NCBI GenBank assembly: GCA_014218235.1
Contig: CM024758.1
Location: forward strand, 106,367,698 to 106,431,697
Source of the DNA: Colocasia esculenta
Lineage: Eukaryota > Streptophyta > Magnoliopsida > Alismatales > Araceae
Direction: 5' to 3'
Length of the DNA: 64,000 nucleotides
The translations under genes were made by a program, and so were the position numbers. Positions 45,253 through 57,965 of the stretch are shown here, one piece after another. The notes below the pieces were generated by a model, which saw only the letters and a list, made by a program, of their open reading frames with translations, searched no databases and was not told the DNA's origin. Numbering within the stretch: the stretch's first letter is position 1; every line of letters starts with the position of its first letter.

Positions 45253-48200
45253 GTGTGCCTTATCCTTCCACGGCTCTTCGGTCTCCTCGCCCTTTCTTCT
45301 CTGCATGCCTTTATGTTGCAATATTTAGGCTTTTGGGCAATTTGTTCGCTTGTTGACTTTCATGGAATTGCATGAATTCCAATCCAGCGGTTACTCCCAT
45401 TCGGAGAATAACACTTACTTCCGTGTGTTCTAAGGCCGATCGATGTGCTAAGGCCGGTCAATCTTGTACATCGATCCCTCTATAATCACCTTCGACGTGA
45501 CTACTGCTAGTGAGTTCATGTTGAGCAAGGTTATCATAAGAAGCCACCTATTAATTTCATCTAATTGATATGCCACGTATTCCTGGTATATAATTGTGAC
45601 CAAAATGAAGGATTTGCAAATCTGTGGACCATTGAATCCCTTTAGACATGTAGCCATCTCTATAAAAGGCTGTTGGCTCATTCTTAGCAGCATCCATAAG
45701 TATCAGTATGCACCATGAAACCTATGGAATCAAACATATTTCCTGAAGAGGACCAAATGAAGGAGTCCAAGTTGAAGAAATTGCATTTAGGAGGGCTCAT
45801 AAATGTCTCCCTTCCCCATCCCCAATTATACAGTAATTCTCTAGCACCCATGAATGGAAGAAAAATGGAAATACTGATTTTGAAATCCTTGGTCTATATG
45901 TCAGTTTCTCTTCCACTTGCAGTCTCCATCTGTTTGTTGACACTCTGTAGCCACTCTGCAGGAACTTAACATATAAGGTTCTTGCATTGCTAACAGTAGA
46001 CATTCTGTAGCAACTTAACATTGAGGAATTGGCCACTTTATTCTTACAAGGGTCAGAACACATGTCTGGGTATTGTTTTCACCACCTGTATCCACATACT
46101 TTTGATAGGTTCTAAGAGTGGCTATGTTATTTGTTCAATTTTGTAAATAAAGAAGCATACAGTATAAAGCACTGTGCTTTCATGTTATTTTTGGTGATGA
46201 AGTGGAGGCTATTTGTACGAAGAAGTATTAAAGTTGAATAAATGTTAAATCTAGATAAGTGGAGATTTGTGGACAACAGAGTGAACTTTGGTGGTGGCGT
46301 TTGAAAAATTATGCGATTGATTTCCAACTGACAAACAAAGTCAAGGATATGATATCTCTGAAGGAAAACAGAGAGGACATGGTATGACATTTTGATGTTA
46401 ATGTACTTTGCTGGCTTTTGATAAATAATAACAAGACATTAGTATATTTTATGAATCTAGTCTTTAAATTACCTTAAAATGATTGTTTGAATGATCATGC
46501 TGGTGGCTAGTGGTGGAACGATTGTTGACATCAGTGGCAATGGGTGATGACAGTGGTGAACGAGGGTGGTAAGTGGGTGGCCACAGTGGTCGAGGGTGGC
46601 AGTAACAAGCCGTGGCAATGGCCGCTAGTTCTATGGCAGCAATAAGTGATAATTAAGGGCATGGTTTACTTGTCTATCATATACTGAGGGTCTCTATTAG
46701 TCAATAACAATAAGTGTTTCTAATATCATCTCTCCGACCATTGTATCATATAAACATGTGATTATATGGTAACTAAAGATATGCATATTTCTTGGTATAT
46801 GTGCATGGTAGGATAACTGGGTATTGTGTCCTTTCGGTGCTTGAAATTTAAAGATAAATCTGTGTATCTCAGATGAAGAGGAATCCTTAGATCTCTCCCA
46901 CTTAGGTGATGGCATGAGCCATCAGACTTATGTGTAGAGTGATCAGACGGAGTCTGATGGCCCATTGCCCAGACTGTTCTCTAAATCATGCATGATGGCC
47001 TTTTCTTTCCTGGTTAAATGTATTTAAAAATCTTTTGCAGTGGGGAAAATATAATTCTGACCAAACTTGAGTGTTCCCTCTCATATGGGATTCTTCCATG
47101 TGGCTGCGACTGTTCTGTCTTATCTGAGTGACTATTCCAGATCTGGAGGTCCCAAGGCAGGAAGTAAACTCCTCATGGGCCTTGCCACCTGCAAAAGCAC
47201 TCAGACATAGTCCAACGTTGGTCAAATCTCTGCTCTCCCATGAGTGTAGGAGGTAGGATTTGAACACCATGACTATCCCCATGGAAGATAGATTAAATGC
47301 CACTAAGCTACAAGCTTGTTTGCTCATGCACAAAGACACAATGGCTGTGCAGGAGTCCAACAGATTGACCTTGACTTTGCTGCATTTAGGGTAAGCTTAA
47401 TTGGTAGTTAAGGGAATTCTCCAACTTCTACTAAATGATTGGCTTTTTTGTGATCAAAGGGTGGGATAAATGTGCCAAAAAAAATCGTCTGCATTATCTA
47501 CTGATAGGTTAGAGGCACAAAAATTTGATTGTTGAGAAGACAATCATTTGCTTACAGGGATGGTCTTTACCCCTTATTCCAAAAAGTGCCCAACATTGAG
47601 TGAGACGAAACCCTACAGCCCACCTTCTTCAAGATCAGCAATTACTGGAAACAACACCTCTAAGGTTGAGTTCAGGATGGTGGTACTTCTTCTTCCAAAA
47701 GATGCACCTTTAAAGGACAAAACACCATCACTGCTCCGAGGACAATACTTCTTTAGGGTTGTTGATTAGTGGGAATAGTAACTCTAAGGCTGAGCTAACA
47801 ACAGTGCCTTCCTTTTCCAAAAGACTAAAGAGATGCCTTCAAAGGTCAAAACCCTACCTCCGCTCTAGGGCAATATTTCTTAGGGGTTGCAAAAGATCTC
47901 TGCACAAGAAAAACAATATATTCTCATGGTCTATGCGTATATGTAGATAGATAAGTATATATATAATAAATATATAGTTTGATATATGTACTTATTTGCA
48001 AACATACACTTTCTTCTCTTCAATTATTTTTGACTGATATTTTTAAGCTTAAGTACAGCTAGTGGCTAGAGCATTCATCATGAGAGAGATGTTAATGCTG
48101 TAGGCAGTCTTGGTACTAAAACTGGCTGGATTGGATTGGGACTGGCTGAGTCAGACTGAGAGTGGCTAGAAATGATCCAGTTCCAATGGGGAGGAAACCA

Positions 48201-48964
48201 TCCAGAACAATAGTTGGAACTGTAACTGGCCAGGGTACTCCAGTCCCATTATGCGGTTTTCTAAACTTTGCAGGCAGTTGCAGAAAAAAACAAAAAAAAC
48301 CATGGATTTGGTCCATCCTTGTTAAGAAAACTCGAGGATTGAATCACTATTTGTTTTCTGATTACTATGGCCAAGTTACCAATCAAGTGCTCTTTTTTTG
48401 ACACAGCAATGGGGATGTATTTTATTAACCAAGTGTTTCTTCTTCTTCCTATGTGGTTAAAGGCAAGAGACATGCCATTGGAGCTTTCCTCAGCCTCAAA
48501 TGCTTAGACTTTTTGCTTTTTCTTATGTTGGTAAAGATGAGGAGACTAAGGCAACCTTGGACTCTTCTGAGCCTCAAATGCCCATGTAAGAGGCTAGACA
48601 TATGATGCAATGTTCTTTCTTCCATAAGTCATCATAAAGGAACAAAATGACAAGAGAATGCAATAACGTAGACATCTAAGATAATGATATTTGTGGTTGT
48701 GGGAAAAATAGATCATTTTTAATATTAGAAAGATCAATTTCTGTAAATCAATCATATAGGTAATGGAAGATCTTGGGAGTTGTCAATAGTGAGAAGAAAT
48801 GTGATAGCTTGTAAGAAAATAAAGGCAATAGACATTGTTAAAGGAATCAGTGGCATTTCAGAGTAAGAATAAGAAAAAGAAATGCCTTGTCTCTTCTTGG
48901 CTTATCACCTAGGTGAGCAAGGAGATTGCCTTACCTACAGAGTGCGGCTTTTCCTATGAGCAAG
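45253..48964. other. Possible long LpxC intron or intergenic DNA
   Basis: I looked for LpxC exons encoding VPIFDGSA-like, HFTY-like and KAGH-like motifs and saw none. Short ORFs have no family features. A GTGG-rich stretch lies at 46500-46620. Confidence 0.4.
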
Positions 48965-48967
48965 TTA

Positions 48968-49732
48968 GGGTCTGTTTGTTTCAATGTAAAATCTCATGTC
49001 AGAAAAGGTTTTTCAGGAAAATTTCATACAATTGCTTGTTTGATACTACTGAAAAGTTAATTCATAAAAATCTTTTACATAAAATTAAGAATTTTGGCAT
49101 CCTTGATGAAACTCCGTAAACCATTTTCCTGATTTCTCTTTCATGCAGGATTTTTATAAGTGTCACTACAATCTCCACTACAATGTCCGACGTTCGGCGG
49201 TCGACGTTCGGTGATTGGCGACCGGGTGTCCCGCGCCCGGAGACCCGGCGGCCGGCGCTCGGCGACCCGGCATCTGGCGACCGGCGCTCGACGACTTGCG
49301 ACCAGCGCCCGACACCCGACGACTTGGCGTCCCGCAGCCGGTGTCTGGCGACCAGCGGCCGGCGGCGACTGGTGGCCGGCGCCCAGAGCCCAGTGACCAG
49401 CGACCAAGCGATCGGCGACTAACGTCCAACGCCCGACGACCGCGGACCGGCGCCCGGCGTTTGGCGACTTGGCGCCTGACGTCCGACGTCGGGAGCCCGG
49501 CGATCGAGTGGTCAACATGTGGAATGTACTTTTATTTTTAGATTTTTATTTATTTTTTAAAAAATATTTTTAATAAATATTTTACTGGGAAACAAACATC
49601 AGAAAATCTTTTCAGTGAAAACTTTTACGTGGGTACCAAATGGACAATTATGTTTTTAATTTTTCTATAAAAGTTAATCCTTGGAAAACTTTTTTCTTTA
49701 TGAATATGTTTTACAAGCAACCAAACAGACTC
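48968..49732. mobile_element. Tourist-like (PIF/Harbinger) MITE with GC-rich core
   Basis: Terminal inverted repeats GGGTCTGTTTGTTTC (left) and, on the other strand, GAGTCTGTTTGGTTG (right), flanked by TTA on both sides (48965-48967, 49733-49735), the PIF/Harbinger target size. Similarity between arms extends inward loosely (TGTAAAA, CTTTTCAG). A 340-bp GC-rich core replaces the usual AT-rich interior. No transposase. Confidence 0.6.
49175..49512. repeat. GC-rich GGCGACCGGCG repeat core
   Basis: Tandem degenerate units of about 10-13 bp (GGCGACCGG, GGCGCCCGGCG, GGCGACTTGG) in a locally very GC-rich island. Frames are open on both strands because of composition (Arg/Ala/Gly/Pro-rich) and are not taken as genes. 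Confidence 0.8.
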
Positions 49733-49735
49733 TTA

Positions 49736-50828
49736 GCCTAGTATGGGCATCTGCAGGTTGATCTGGGATGTGTCATAGGTAGGATGGATAGCACCTTATT
49801 TTTCATGTTTAGATAGGCCAATCCTTGCCTATCTTCTTCTAGCAGCTATTGGACTTTGGCAGATTGGACTTTGGGTTCTTCAGTGTGCTTGCTTAGAATT
49901 GAAGGACGAGAGAACACCATTCACGTGGGATTGCACCTCTTCTGTTCTGCTCTTGTAGGATAGATCCCCATCCAGCACGGGGCATTGGGCCATAAGGTTG
50001 CCATCACCTAGTGATTAAATTCATTGGGACTCACTCTCAACCATCCTGTGGGAAACATCCTCCCGCATGTGTCCCCCCATTTCTTGTTGCATCTCATGTG
50101 TGACAATATGGGGACACACTGTTCATAATTTTATAACCTTTGGGTCACATGCTTGTGTCATCAAATGGTAAAAAAAGTGGTAATAGGTGTTGTCACCTGC
50201 TTATGAGAAATGTATTGCGTGTATAAGGGGATATGTTACTGCAGCAGTCAGGTCAAGAAAGTCCATGGATCTAGCACATAATCATTCAAGTCTTGGCAGA
50301 TTGATTCGACATTTATTTGCTGATTGGGGCAGCTTTTTGATCTACTGCACAGTCTCGTACATGGAAGGCAGAATCGACCGATCCGAATCTTTGGATTGCA
50401 TCGGCCAGGGGGAACCCCATAACCTTTAAAGAATCCTGGCTGGATTGGCCAGAATCGGGACGAATCGCTCAGAATCGGACCGGATCGGCCTATCTGAATC
50501 AGGATCGGCCCATTCTGGCAAACAAAATTCAAATTTAAATAGATCTGGCCCAATTTGGCCAGAACGGTTTGGTATTGGATAGGATTGGCCAGTTAAGGCT
50601 GATTCGGAACCGATTAATGCCAAATCAGGTGGATCTTGGGTTATAATGGCCGACCCCAAAGGGGATGGCCATTTCACATCTCCTAGAACACACCCCCGCC
50701 TTCATCCTACGACCTCCATCAGCCCCCCTCCTCTCCTTTTTGGCTTCATCTTCATTGCCAGCCGCCGTCGCTGTTGCCACCTTGGTCTTCTTCTTCTTCT
50801 TCAAGGTAATGCTTCCTCTTGTTGGTCT
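49736..50828. other. Intergenic stretch with GATCGGCC-type short repeats
   Basis: From about 50350 to 50640 there are degenerate GAATCGG / GATCGGCC / TTGGCCAGAA words, like the interior of the MITE at 51066. A possible exon with a donor (TTCAAG|GTAATG) ends near 50803, perhaps a 5' exon or leader of the hAT gene; not proven. Confidence 0.35.
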
Positions 50829-50880
50829 CCCCCCCACCCCCCCCCCCCCCCCCCACCACCACCACCACCACCACCACCAC
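50829..50880. repeat. Poly-C followed by (CCA)n microsatellite
   Basis: A C-run with one early A, then CCA/CAC trinucleotides to 50880. Confidence 0.9.
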
Positions 50881-50984
50881 CGATAAGTGGAAAATTTGTT
50901 TAGCATGCATGATTTAGGTTGGATGGGGGCTTTGGAGTATAGAGAAAATGATACTATTTAAGATTTGTGAAATAAGAGAAAATC

Positions 50985-51830
50985 CTCAATTTGTGTGCTA
51001 TTTAGGGTTTTAAAATTGGGGCTTTATCTAATTAGTTCAATTGAAAGTCAATTGAGTGTGTTAATCAAGGTTTGGCGTGCCGGATCGAGCCGGCCCGATA
51101 CCCCCGTATCGCATCGGATCAGGGAAAACCCGATCCTCGATTCCATCGATTCGGTCCGATTCGCCTCATATATATAATATTATTATATCATATTAATAAT
51201 ATATATTATACATTATAAATATCATATATATGATATATTATATATTATACCCATGAGAATCGATCCGATGCGGATCGATTCGGGTCGATTCGGGGGGAAT
51301 CGAATCGGATCAAGAGAAATCCGATTCGCCTCCCGATCCCGATCCGTCAAACCTTGGTGTTAATAACTTAATTGACCTAATTATGACATGATCTACAAAC
51401 TAGAGTTTTTAATTTCGGGAAATTAGGTGGAACCCTCAAATTTTGCCCTTTTAGTGTTTAAAAATTGGGGCTTTTGCCTCATTAGTTTAATTGAAGGTTA
51501 ATCACTCAATTGACCCAATTGTAACATGATCTACAAGTTAGGGTGTTTAATTTCGGAAAATTAGGTGAAACCCCCAATTTTTACTTTATTTAGGGTTTAA
51601 AAATTGGGGCTTTTGTTTAATTAATTTAATTGAAGGTCAATTAAGTGTGTTAATCACTCAATTGACCCACTTATGGGATGATCTAAAAATTAGGGTGTTT
51701 AATTTCAGAAATTTAGGTAAAACCCCTAATGTTTGACCTATTTAGGGCTTAAAAATTGGAGCTTTTGTCTAATTAGTTTAATTGAAGGTCATTTGAGTGT
51801 ATTAATCATGGAGTTTATGTTTGCATTGTA
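50985..51830. repeat. ~140-150-bp tandem repeat, four copies, with MITE in copy 1
   Basis: Units contain TTTAGGGTTTAAAAATTGGG, TTAATTGAAGGTCA and TGACCCAATTATGACATGAT. The AAAATTGGGGCT box recurs near 51013, 51461 (about 149 bp after removing the MITE), 51600 and 51751. It lies just upstream of the hAT reading frame, perhaps in its leader or first intron. Confidence 0.85.
51066..51356. mobile_element. 291-bp hAT-type MITE, perfect 8-bp TSD
   Basis: Ends CAAGGTTTGGCG and, inverted, CAAGGTTTGACG. Flanked by GTGTTAAT on both sides (51058-51065 and 51357-51364). The interior has GGATCGAGCCGG/GATCCGAT-type inverted words around an ATATAT core (51170-51250). No coding capacity. Confidence 0.9.
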
Positions 51831-52188
51831 ACAGGGTTATGGTTGACCAGGAGGGAGACTCACTTGCACTTCCAGAGAGAGAGAGAGAGAGAGATAAACA
51901 TTGGATGACATCAAGGGCATATGGTTGACCCGACTCGAAAGAGTGTCCAATGTCTTTATGGCAATAAATAGATGAATGAAGGCGTTTATTGCCTTAAGCA
52001 ACACATTGCAGGCATACGAGGAAATGTGCAGAAGTATAATATGTGCCCCAAGGAGATTATAAAGTAGATGAGAGCATATATGCTGCGGAGAAAAGAATAT
52101 AAAGAGATCCGCATTTAGCACCAACAGGAGTTGCATGAGGAGATATCTGGAAGACATGGAAGGAGGGACGGAGACCTAATGAGGGATA

Positions 52189-55100
52189 TGTCACGCCCCG
52201 ATATTTAACAGCGGAATAAATACCGGGATGCGTGAACGATACAAATAGACGTATCACAGTTGAGTAACGCAAAGTCATAATTGAATAATAGAACACATTT
52301 GAGACCATAATCAAAGTACTCTTTATTCATTTCAATCCACTAGTTACAACCTTACATAAGAAGAACCAACTAAAGGGTCCATTATTCAAATGAAAATGTC
52401 TCACTATTACATAAACTACTCAAATATCTCTATTCCTATTGCTTCATCTCCTCATATGACGGGTGCTCATCACTCTTGCCCTGCCCCATCGGATTCCACG
52501 AGATCCTCATCACTACCTGAAAAGGACAGGATGATAGGGGTGAGCGAACTAGCTCAGTAGGATTTGCATCTCAATATTGTGCGGGCACTAATATACGTGA
52601 TTAACATTTTAGATAGGCAAGATATAAACAGGTACATGATGACAATGCATGCTTTTCTAACAAGTCAGGTAGTTGAATAGAACGAATATCGTATCAAATC
52701 AAATATTGAATTTCATATGCAATGGACATATATTCCAAGATTAGAATCATATCAAAAGGAATTGGCCATATTCACACAGATATCACATATTCACGTGATC
52801 AGACTTATCATATCATATCAAACGAAGGCACATTCCCACAAATCTTGCATATAAGTTTGTGCCATGCCAAGCACCACAAGTCCATACTCCCGCGGTTAAC
52901 AAGTACGGTGGGGCGCTCCTCCCCAGGACCAGACCGGGCCCCTATTGCACATGCATTAGTCAAATAGACCGAAGTCCTACGTTGTGCCGAACAAACATAT
53001 ACATATTATGGCCACGAAATTTCAATAACAAACTCATGGTAATAAGGACATGATCATACATAGAGTCAAGGTATGACAAAAGCTCGAGAGATCAATTAGA
53101 CAGCATAACAGCGTATCTTATATTTCATAATTCTTTAATGTCTTAACAAGAGAATGACTAAGGACAGATCGTACACGGAACAAGTGCTCTCTATCTCCAG
53201 GGTACTTCATGGTACAACCAACTCGGTCTCTATGAGGGAATCCATAGAGTACAGAGAGTTACAGAGGTCTTAAGGAAAAGATCGCTAGTCTGCCAATACG
53301 GAATGACCGGCAGAGAGCTCCCAATTCCCCAAGAAGGGTGTGCCTAATCGTGCAAATGTGTAAGTGACATGTCACGGATCTTTCCTAAACATGTATGCAA
53401 TTTATGAACGAATAATGGAACATCGGAAAGCACATAAATAAAGAAAAACTCACATGCAAATCATGATAGCAACTTAACCAAATAAGTCCATTCTAATCAT
53501 GTATTCATCACATATTCATATCATATTCTTATCATGTCAATTTCTCATTAAGCTAGATCACAAGATGCTAATCAATGAACATAAGATCAATCACACATTA
53601 GAATCATATTCGAGTCATTCCGTTTTTCAATGGGTTGATTGCTTTTAGGTCCATGCACGCTATGTAACACTATGCAACATACTGACAGACCCAAAGACTA
53701 AACATGCTGACAGACTAGCAGGAAAGAACAGTCTCGGGTCGGTCCCTGAATCGCGTCCTACACAGTGGACGTTTTTCATAACACGATGTACGGTCAGATG
53801 TGACAAACTGTAAAGAAGCATAAAATCGCGTCGGCCTACATGGCCACGTTTTAACTTGAATCGCGACGGGTATCCCGTCGCGTTCATGAATGTTATTAAA
53901 ATACTAATATAAAAATCGGAAAGAAACTTTGAGCGGAAAAACCTGCTAAATCGCGTCGGGTGTTCCCGTCGCGGTTCAGACCGGCGCAGAAACCCACGCG
54001 GCGCGAAGTCTCACGCGTGCCTTTGACCGGTCAGACGCTTAATCGCGTCGGACCCCATGGACGCGGTTCACTTAATCGTGTCGGCCAAGGCCGACACGAT
54101 ACCAGGCGCTGGAATCGCGTCGCCTGGACCGGACGCGGTTCAAACCTCAGACCGAAAACGCAGTAATCAGGCAGTGACTCTCTTACAACGTGTATAATTC
54201 TTTATCTACTGACATTTAGACAAAACCTTCAACATGAAACTTGACGAGGACAACTAGTAGAAGAACTTTCATAACTTGAGTTAGATCTAAATCGGTCACG
54301 AATCGCGTGCAAATCACGAAGAACGTAAAAAGCCCTAACCATGCGCGACTTAGGGAAAACGACTAATACTCGACATATACAACATGAAAATTAGGCAAAT
54401 TAAGTGCGTATGAAAGTTGACATGCCACATTACAAGATGGTATGGGTTTCGTTTACTCTTGGCCCGAGATTACCTACCTTTGAATGCTAAGAATTCCCTG
54501 CAGGTTCTAGGTCGAAGTAGAGCGAGGTTGAGGAAGACCCCCGTTTTCTCCAGCCGTTCTCCTCTCCTCCTGCGCCCCAAGCTTGCTCCTCACGACCCCA
54601 ACCCGATGCCAAACCTTCCCTACACGTTTTGTGACAAACTCTTATAGTTTTAGGGTTTAATTTCATGTCCTACTAGCGCTAGGAAAGGTGGCTGCGGGAT
54701 CTGCTTGGCACCTTCCAAAATCTGAAATTTCTCCTCCCAAATGAGGTAGCTACACCATGGGAAGGTGTCATGCATGGTTGGCCACGATTTGGCTTGCTAA
54801 GCTTGGCTATTAACACTAATTTTAACCCTAATTTGCCCTTCTCAATTACCCCTTAATTACAAGTGCGAATTTTAGTGTATTTCTTGCTCCAATTTTTATA
54901 TTGGGCCAAAGTGATCTATTGGCACAATTTCATTAATGGGTCATTAATACATAATGTTGAGAGTCTCTCCAACATGTTTATTTAATTTATGGTCATGTTA
55001 TTTTTCCGCGTTAACAATTTTTTGACTTAGTTTCCTAATTTGGGTAATTCGTCACATTGTGACGTACACTTGGCCAATCGGATTTTTCGTTGCACGAATT

Positions 55101-55277
55101 TCTTCGTAGAACACTTAGGAAAAATGTTTGGGGTTGATTTATTATTTTTACAGAATTTTTCGATGTGTTTTCTCACGTACGATAGTGGTACGTAAGTTCT
55201 ACCCTTCCGATAATGCAAAAATTATTTATTTTGATTTATTTCAAAATTTTAAATTACTGAATTTCTGGGGTGTTACA
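52189..55277 (-). mobile_element. Solo LTR F (gypsy) inside the hAT gene
   Basis: 3089 bp, TGTCACGCCCCG at the left and GGGGTGTTACA at the right. Flanks GGATA (52184-52188) and TGATA (55278-55282) share four of five bases. Same LTR group as B and D. hAT protein similarity continues on both sides. No gag or pol inside. A hairpin-rich GC block lies at 53822-54142. Confidence 0.85.
53822..54142. repeat. Six hairpins with AATCGCGTC…GACGCGGTT arms in LTR F
   Basis: Examples: CGCGACGGG-TAT-CCCGTCGCG (about 53862-53882); a 12-bp perfect stem ATCGTGTCGGCC/GGCCGACACGAT with loop AA (54075-54100); CGCGTC…GACGCG stems around 54043-54066 and 54115-54136. Arm CGCGTC becomes CGTGTC while its partner GACGCG becomes GACACG, so the change is compensated. 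Confidence 0.85.
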
Positions 55278-56231
55278 TGATAGGTCAATTTCCTTTGATG
55301 ATTCTGAAAATTCTGATGAAGAGAATCTACCACGGGAGGAAAGAAATTTTAGGGAAGTATGTCGTCAGAGTCGGCGCATGACTAGAGAGGCTTCGAGATT
55401 TTGAGGTTTAGGTCCTTCAGGAGGAAGAGGTGGTGGTAGAAGAGCATCTTCAGGAGTAAGAGGAAGAGGGTTTGGAGCTTATGAAAGTTCACAGATTCCT
55501 ATGGACAAAATTTTGTGTAGAAAGTAAATTGTAATATAGTCAACAATCAAGTAAGTTATGAAAGGAGTGTAAGCTACAACTAAAGCAACAAAAGGTGCAG
55601 TCAAGAATATTGTGAAATGATTTTTGCATGTAGGAGTCCCAACATATACAACATCCAACCCTTGCTTCCAAACTATGCTGGGTTTAGCGGGAGAGGTTGG
55701 GTCAGGATTGAAAGCACCAACCCCTAAAGATATTTCTGGGAAATATTTGGAAGAAGAAATTGAAGAGCTGAAAGAATAGGTTGTCTCTTTTAAAATAGTA
55801 TGGATAATGAGAGGTTGTTAGTATAATGTGTAATGGATGGACATGGACTACAAGGAAGTCCATGATAAACTTCCTTGTATATTGCAGTGAGGGGACAATG
55901 TTCATGAAGTCTATTGATGCAAGTGGGCAAATTGAAAATGCATACTATTTTTTCAAGCTTATGGATGAAATGGTTGATGAGATTGCAGAAGAAAATGTAG
56001 TTCAAGTTGTGACAGATGATGAAGCTAGCTATAAGGCAACAGGTAAGAAATTGATGGACAAAAGAAGACATCTCTATTGGGTACCTGTTGACACGGGAGA
56101 AAAATAGACAGACGGTGTATATATATATGGAGATTATGAAAACACATATCATTTGATTTTGTTTGCTCATTTCATTTTATCTGGTTCATGTATTCATTTC
56201 ACATGCTTTGGATTTTGCGGGGCGTGCCAGT

Positions 56232-56410
56232 CTGTCTAACAGACAGAAAAGAATCTGCGCAATGCGGAAGAGAAATATTGGGTGTCCATGAAATGGACAG
56301 AGGTGTCCGTGTGACGGACGACTGGGTTGTCCATGAAATGGACGGGGATGCCCATGTGACGGGCGACTAGGGTTGTCCATGAAATGGACGGGGATGCCCG
56401 TGTGACGGGC
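56232..56410. repeat. Short hairpins with constant loops in LTR H1
   Basis: CTGTCT-AAC-AGACAG at 56232-56246; GTCCAT-GAA-ATGGAC at 56284-56298, 56328-56342 and 56375-56389; GTCCG-TGTGA-CGGAC at 56305-56319; GCCCA-TGTGA-CGGGC at 56350-56364; GCCCG-TGTGA-CGGGC at 56396-56410. Loops GAA and TGTGA are kept while stems differ and stay paired, apart from one A-C pair. Confidence 0.88.
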
Positions 56411-57199
56411 GACTAGGGTGCGCCGTTTTTAATCTGAACTCCTTGAGTCCCGTGTCTATACTCATCAGATGATTGGGGTAACATGTGCTGGACCTCTGTC
56501 TCCATCGATCAAAATCGATGTTACATTTACATCGAGTTAAGACTCTTGGTGTTATTTAACGCCAGTTTTAACCCGAATACCATTCATAGCAAAGGGGATG
56601 AGAGAATACACATTCTTTTAGAAAATCCTGGTCATGATGTATCATCTTTCTTTTAGTTATTTTTGAAATGCTTTTGCCTTGAGTGTTTCATTCTGAAAAG
56701 ACTGCCCTTTGTGGAGTCCGAGATACGGCTTTTAAGAAGGGAACGGATATATTTCCATGAACCCATTTGGGGTCTCCCTCCTCTTCTTTTAGGTTGTTTG
56801 AAGGTTTTATTTTGGAAAACCGGAGGATTATTATTGCAGACGGGTGTATACCCGTGCATTTGATTCTGAACTTGGGGGAAGTCATGATTAGAAGTAGCAT
56901 TTTTGTATTAGAAGAGTTGCTACTTCAATTTTTTTATGACGTGATATTCTTTTTATAACATCCCCTTTTTTTTAAATGAAATCCAAATTCATTCATCATT
57001 CATTTTTCTTTACTTGTATGAGTATGATTTTCAAAGGACGTATGCACATATCTCCATGGATGTTCTTGTCAATTTGAAGTTCCTTTCTGGAAACTGTCCA
57101 TATGAACGCAGTTCTTGTGAGTATGCATTCGTGCTGCTCTCTGGAGTATCTGAGCACAGTTCGGGTCTTGTCCCCTTTTTCTTTGGATGTGTGTATATC

Positions 57200-57965
57200 A
57201 ACACAATTTTCATAAATTTATTTTGGCAGAGTTTCTGCCTATGCGGAATACCCTCACGGAGATATATTCATATGAACATGTACTTATATCCATGTATCTT
57301 TAGAGAATCTTTGCCCAGAGGGATTTTGCCCTTAAGAAAGTATGTGTGTATGAACACAAATTTGCAGTTTATGCATATTTTCTCACCGGTATCTCTGTTT
57401 GAGTGGAGTATCCGGCAAAAGGTACCATCTGCATATGCAGAATCCCTTTTGAGAGGCATACGCATATAATTGCGAATTTATGATTATATAGACATGTCTG
57501 TGGGCGGAGATTCCATTTGGGCAGAGTTTCCTCTTGAAAACACATGTATATGAATACAAAGTTTGTGATTACATTGATATGTTTTTTAGAAGGAAAACTT
57601 TGACATGGGCAGAGCTTCCTTTCAAGAAACACATATGTATAGGTACAAATTTGAGTTTTATAGATATGTTCTTAGACGGAATCTCCACTTGGGCAGAGTT
57701 TCCTCTAGGAAACATGCATATAAAAATACAAATTTGTGAATATACAAACATATTCTTGGGCAGAATCTTCCCTTGGGCAGAATCTCCTCTAAGAAACATA
57801 TAAATATAAACACAGATTTGAAATTTATAGATATGTTCTTAGGTTGAATCTCCACTTGGGCAGAGTTTCCTCTAAGAAACACATATATAAAAATACGAAT
57901 CTGTGAATATATGAATATGTTCTCGAGCAGAATCTCCACTTGGGCAGAGTCTCCTCTAAGAAACA
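57200..57965. repeat. ~84-bp tandem repeat in LTR H1
   Basis: GGGCAGAGTTTCCTCTAAGA-like boxes near 57514, 57604, 57688, 57771, 57856 and 57939 (spacing 83-90 bp), with looser copies from about 57230. Chance frames over it are long on both strands because of the repeat. Confidence 0.85.

Noticed and set aside
44768..45328. Single 186-codon ORF as the LpxC-region protein
   Set aside because: Its frame after codon 26 does not match LpxC. The intron 44846-44955 joins the presequence to the LpxC frame instead.
49160..49541. Arg/Pro/Ala-rich ORFs on both strands
   Set aside because: They arise from the GC-rich repeat core of a MITE; all frames are open because of composition.
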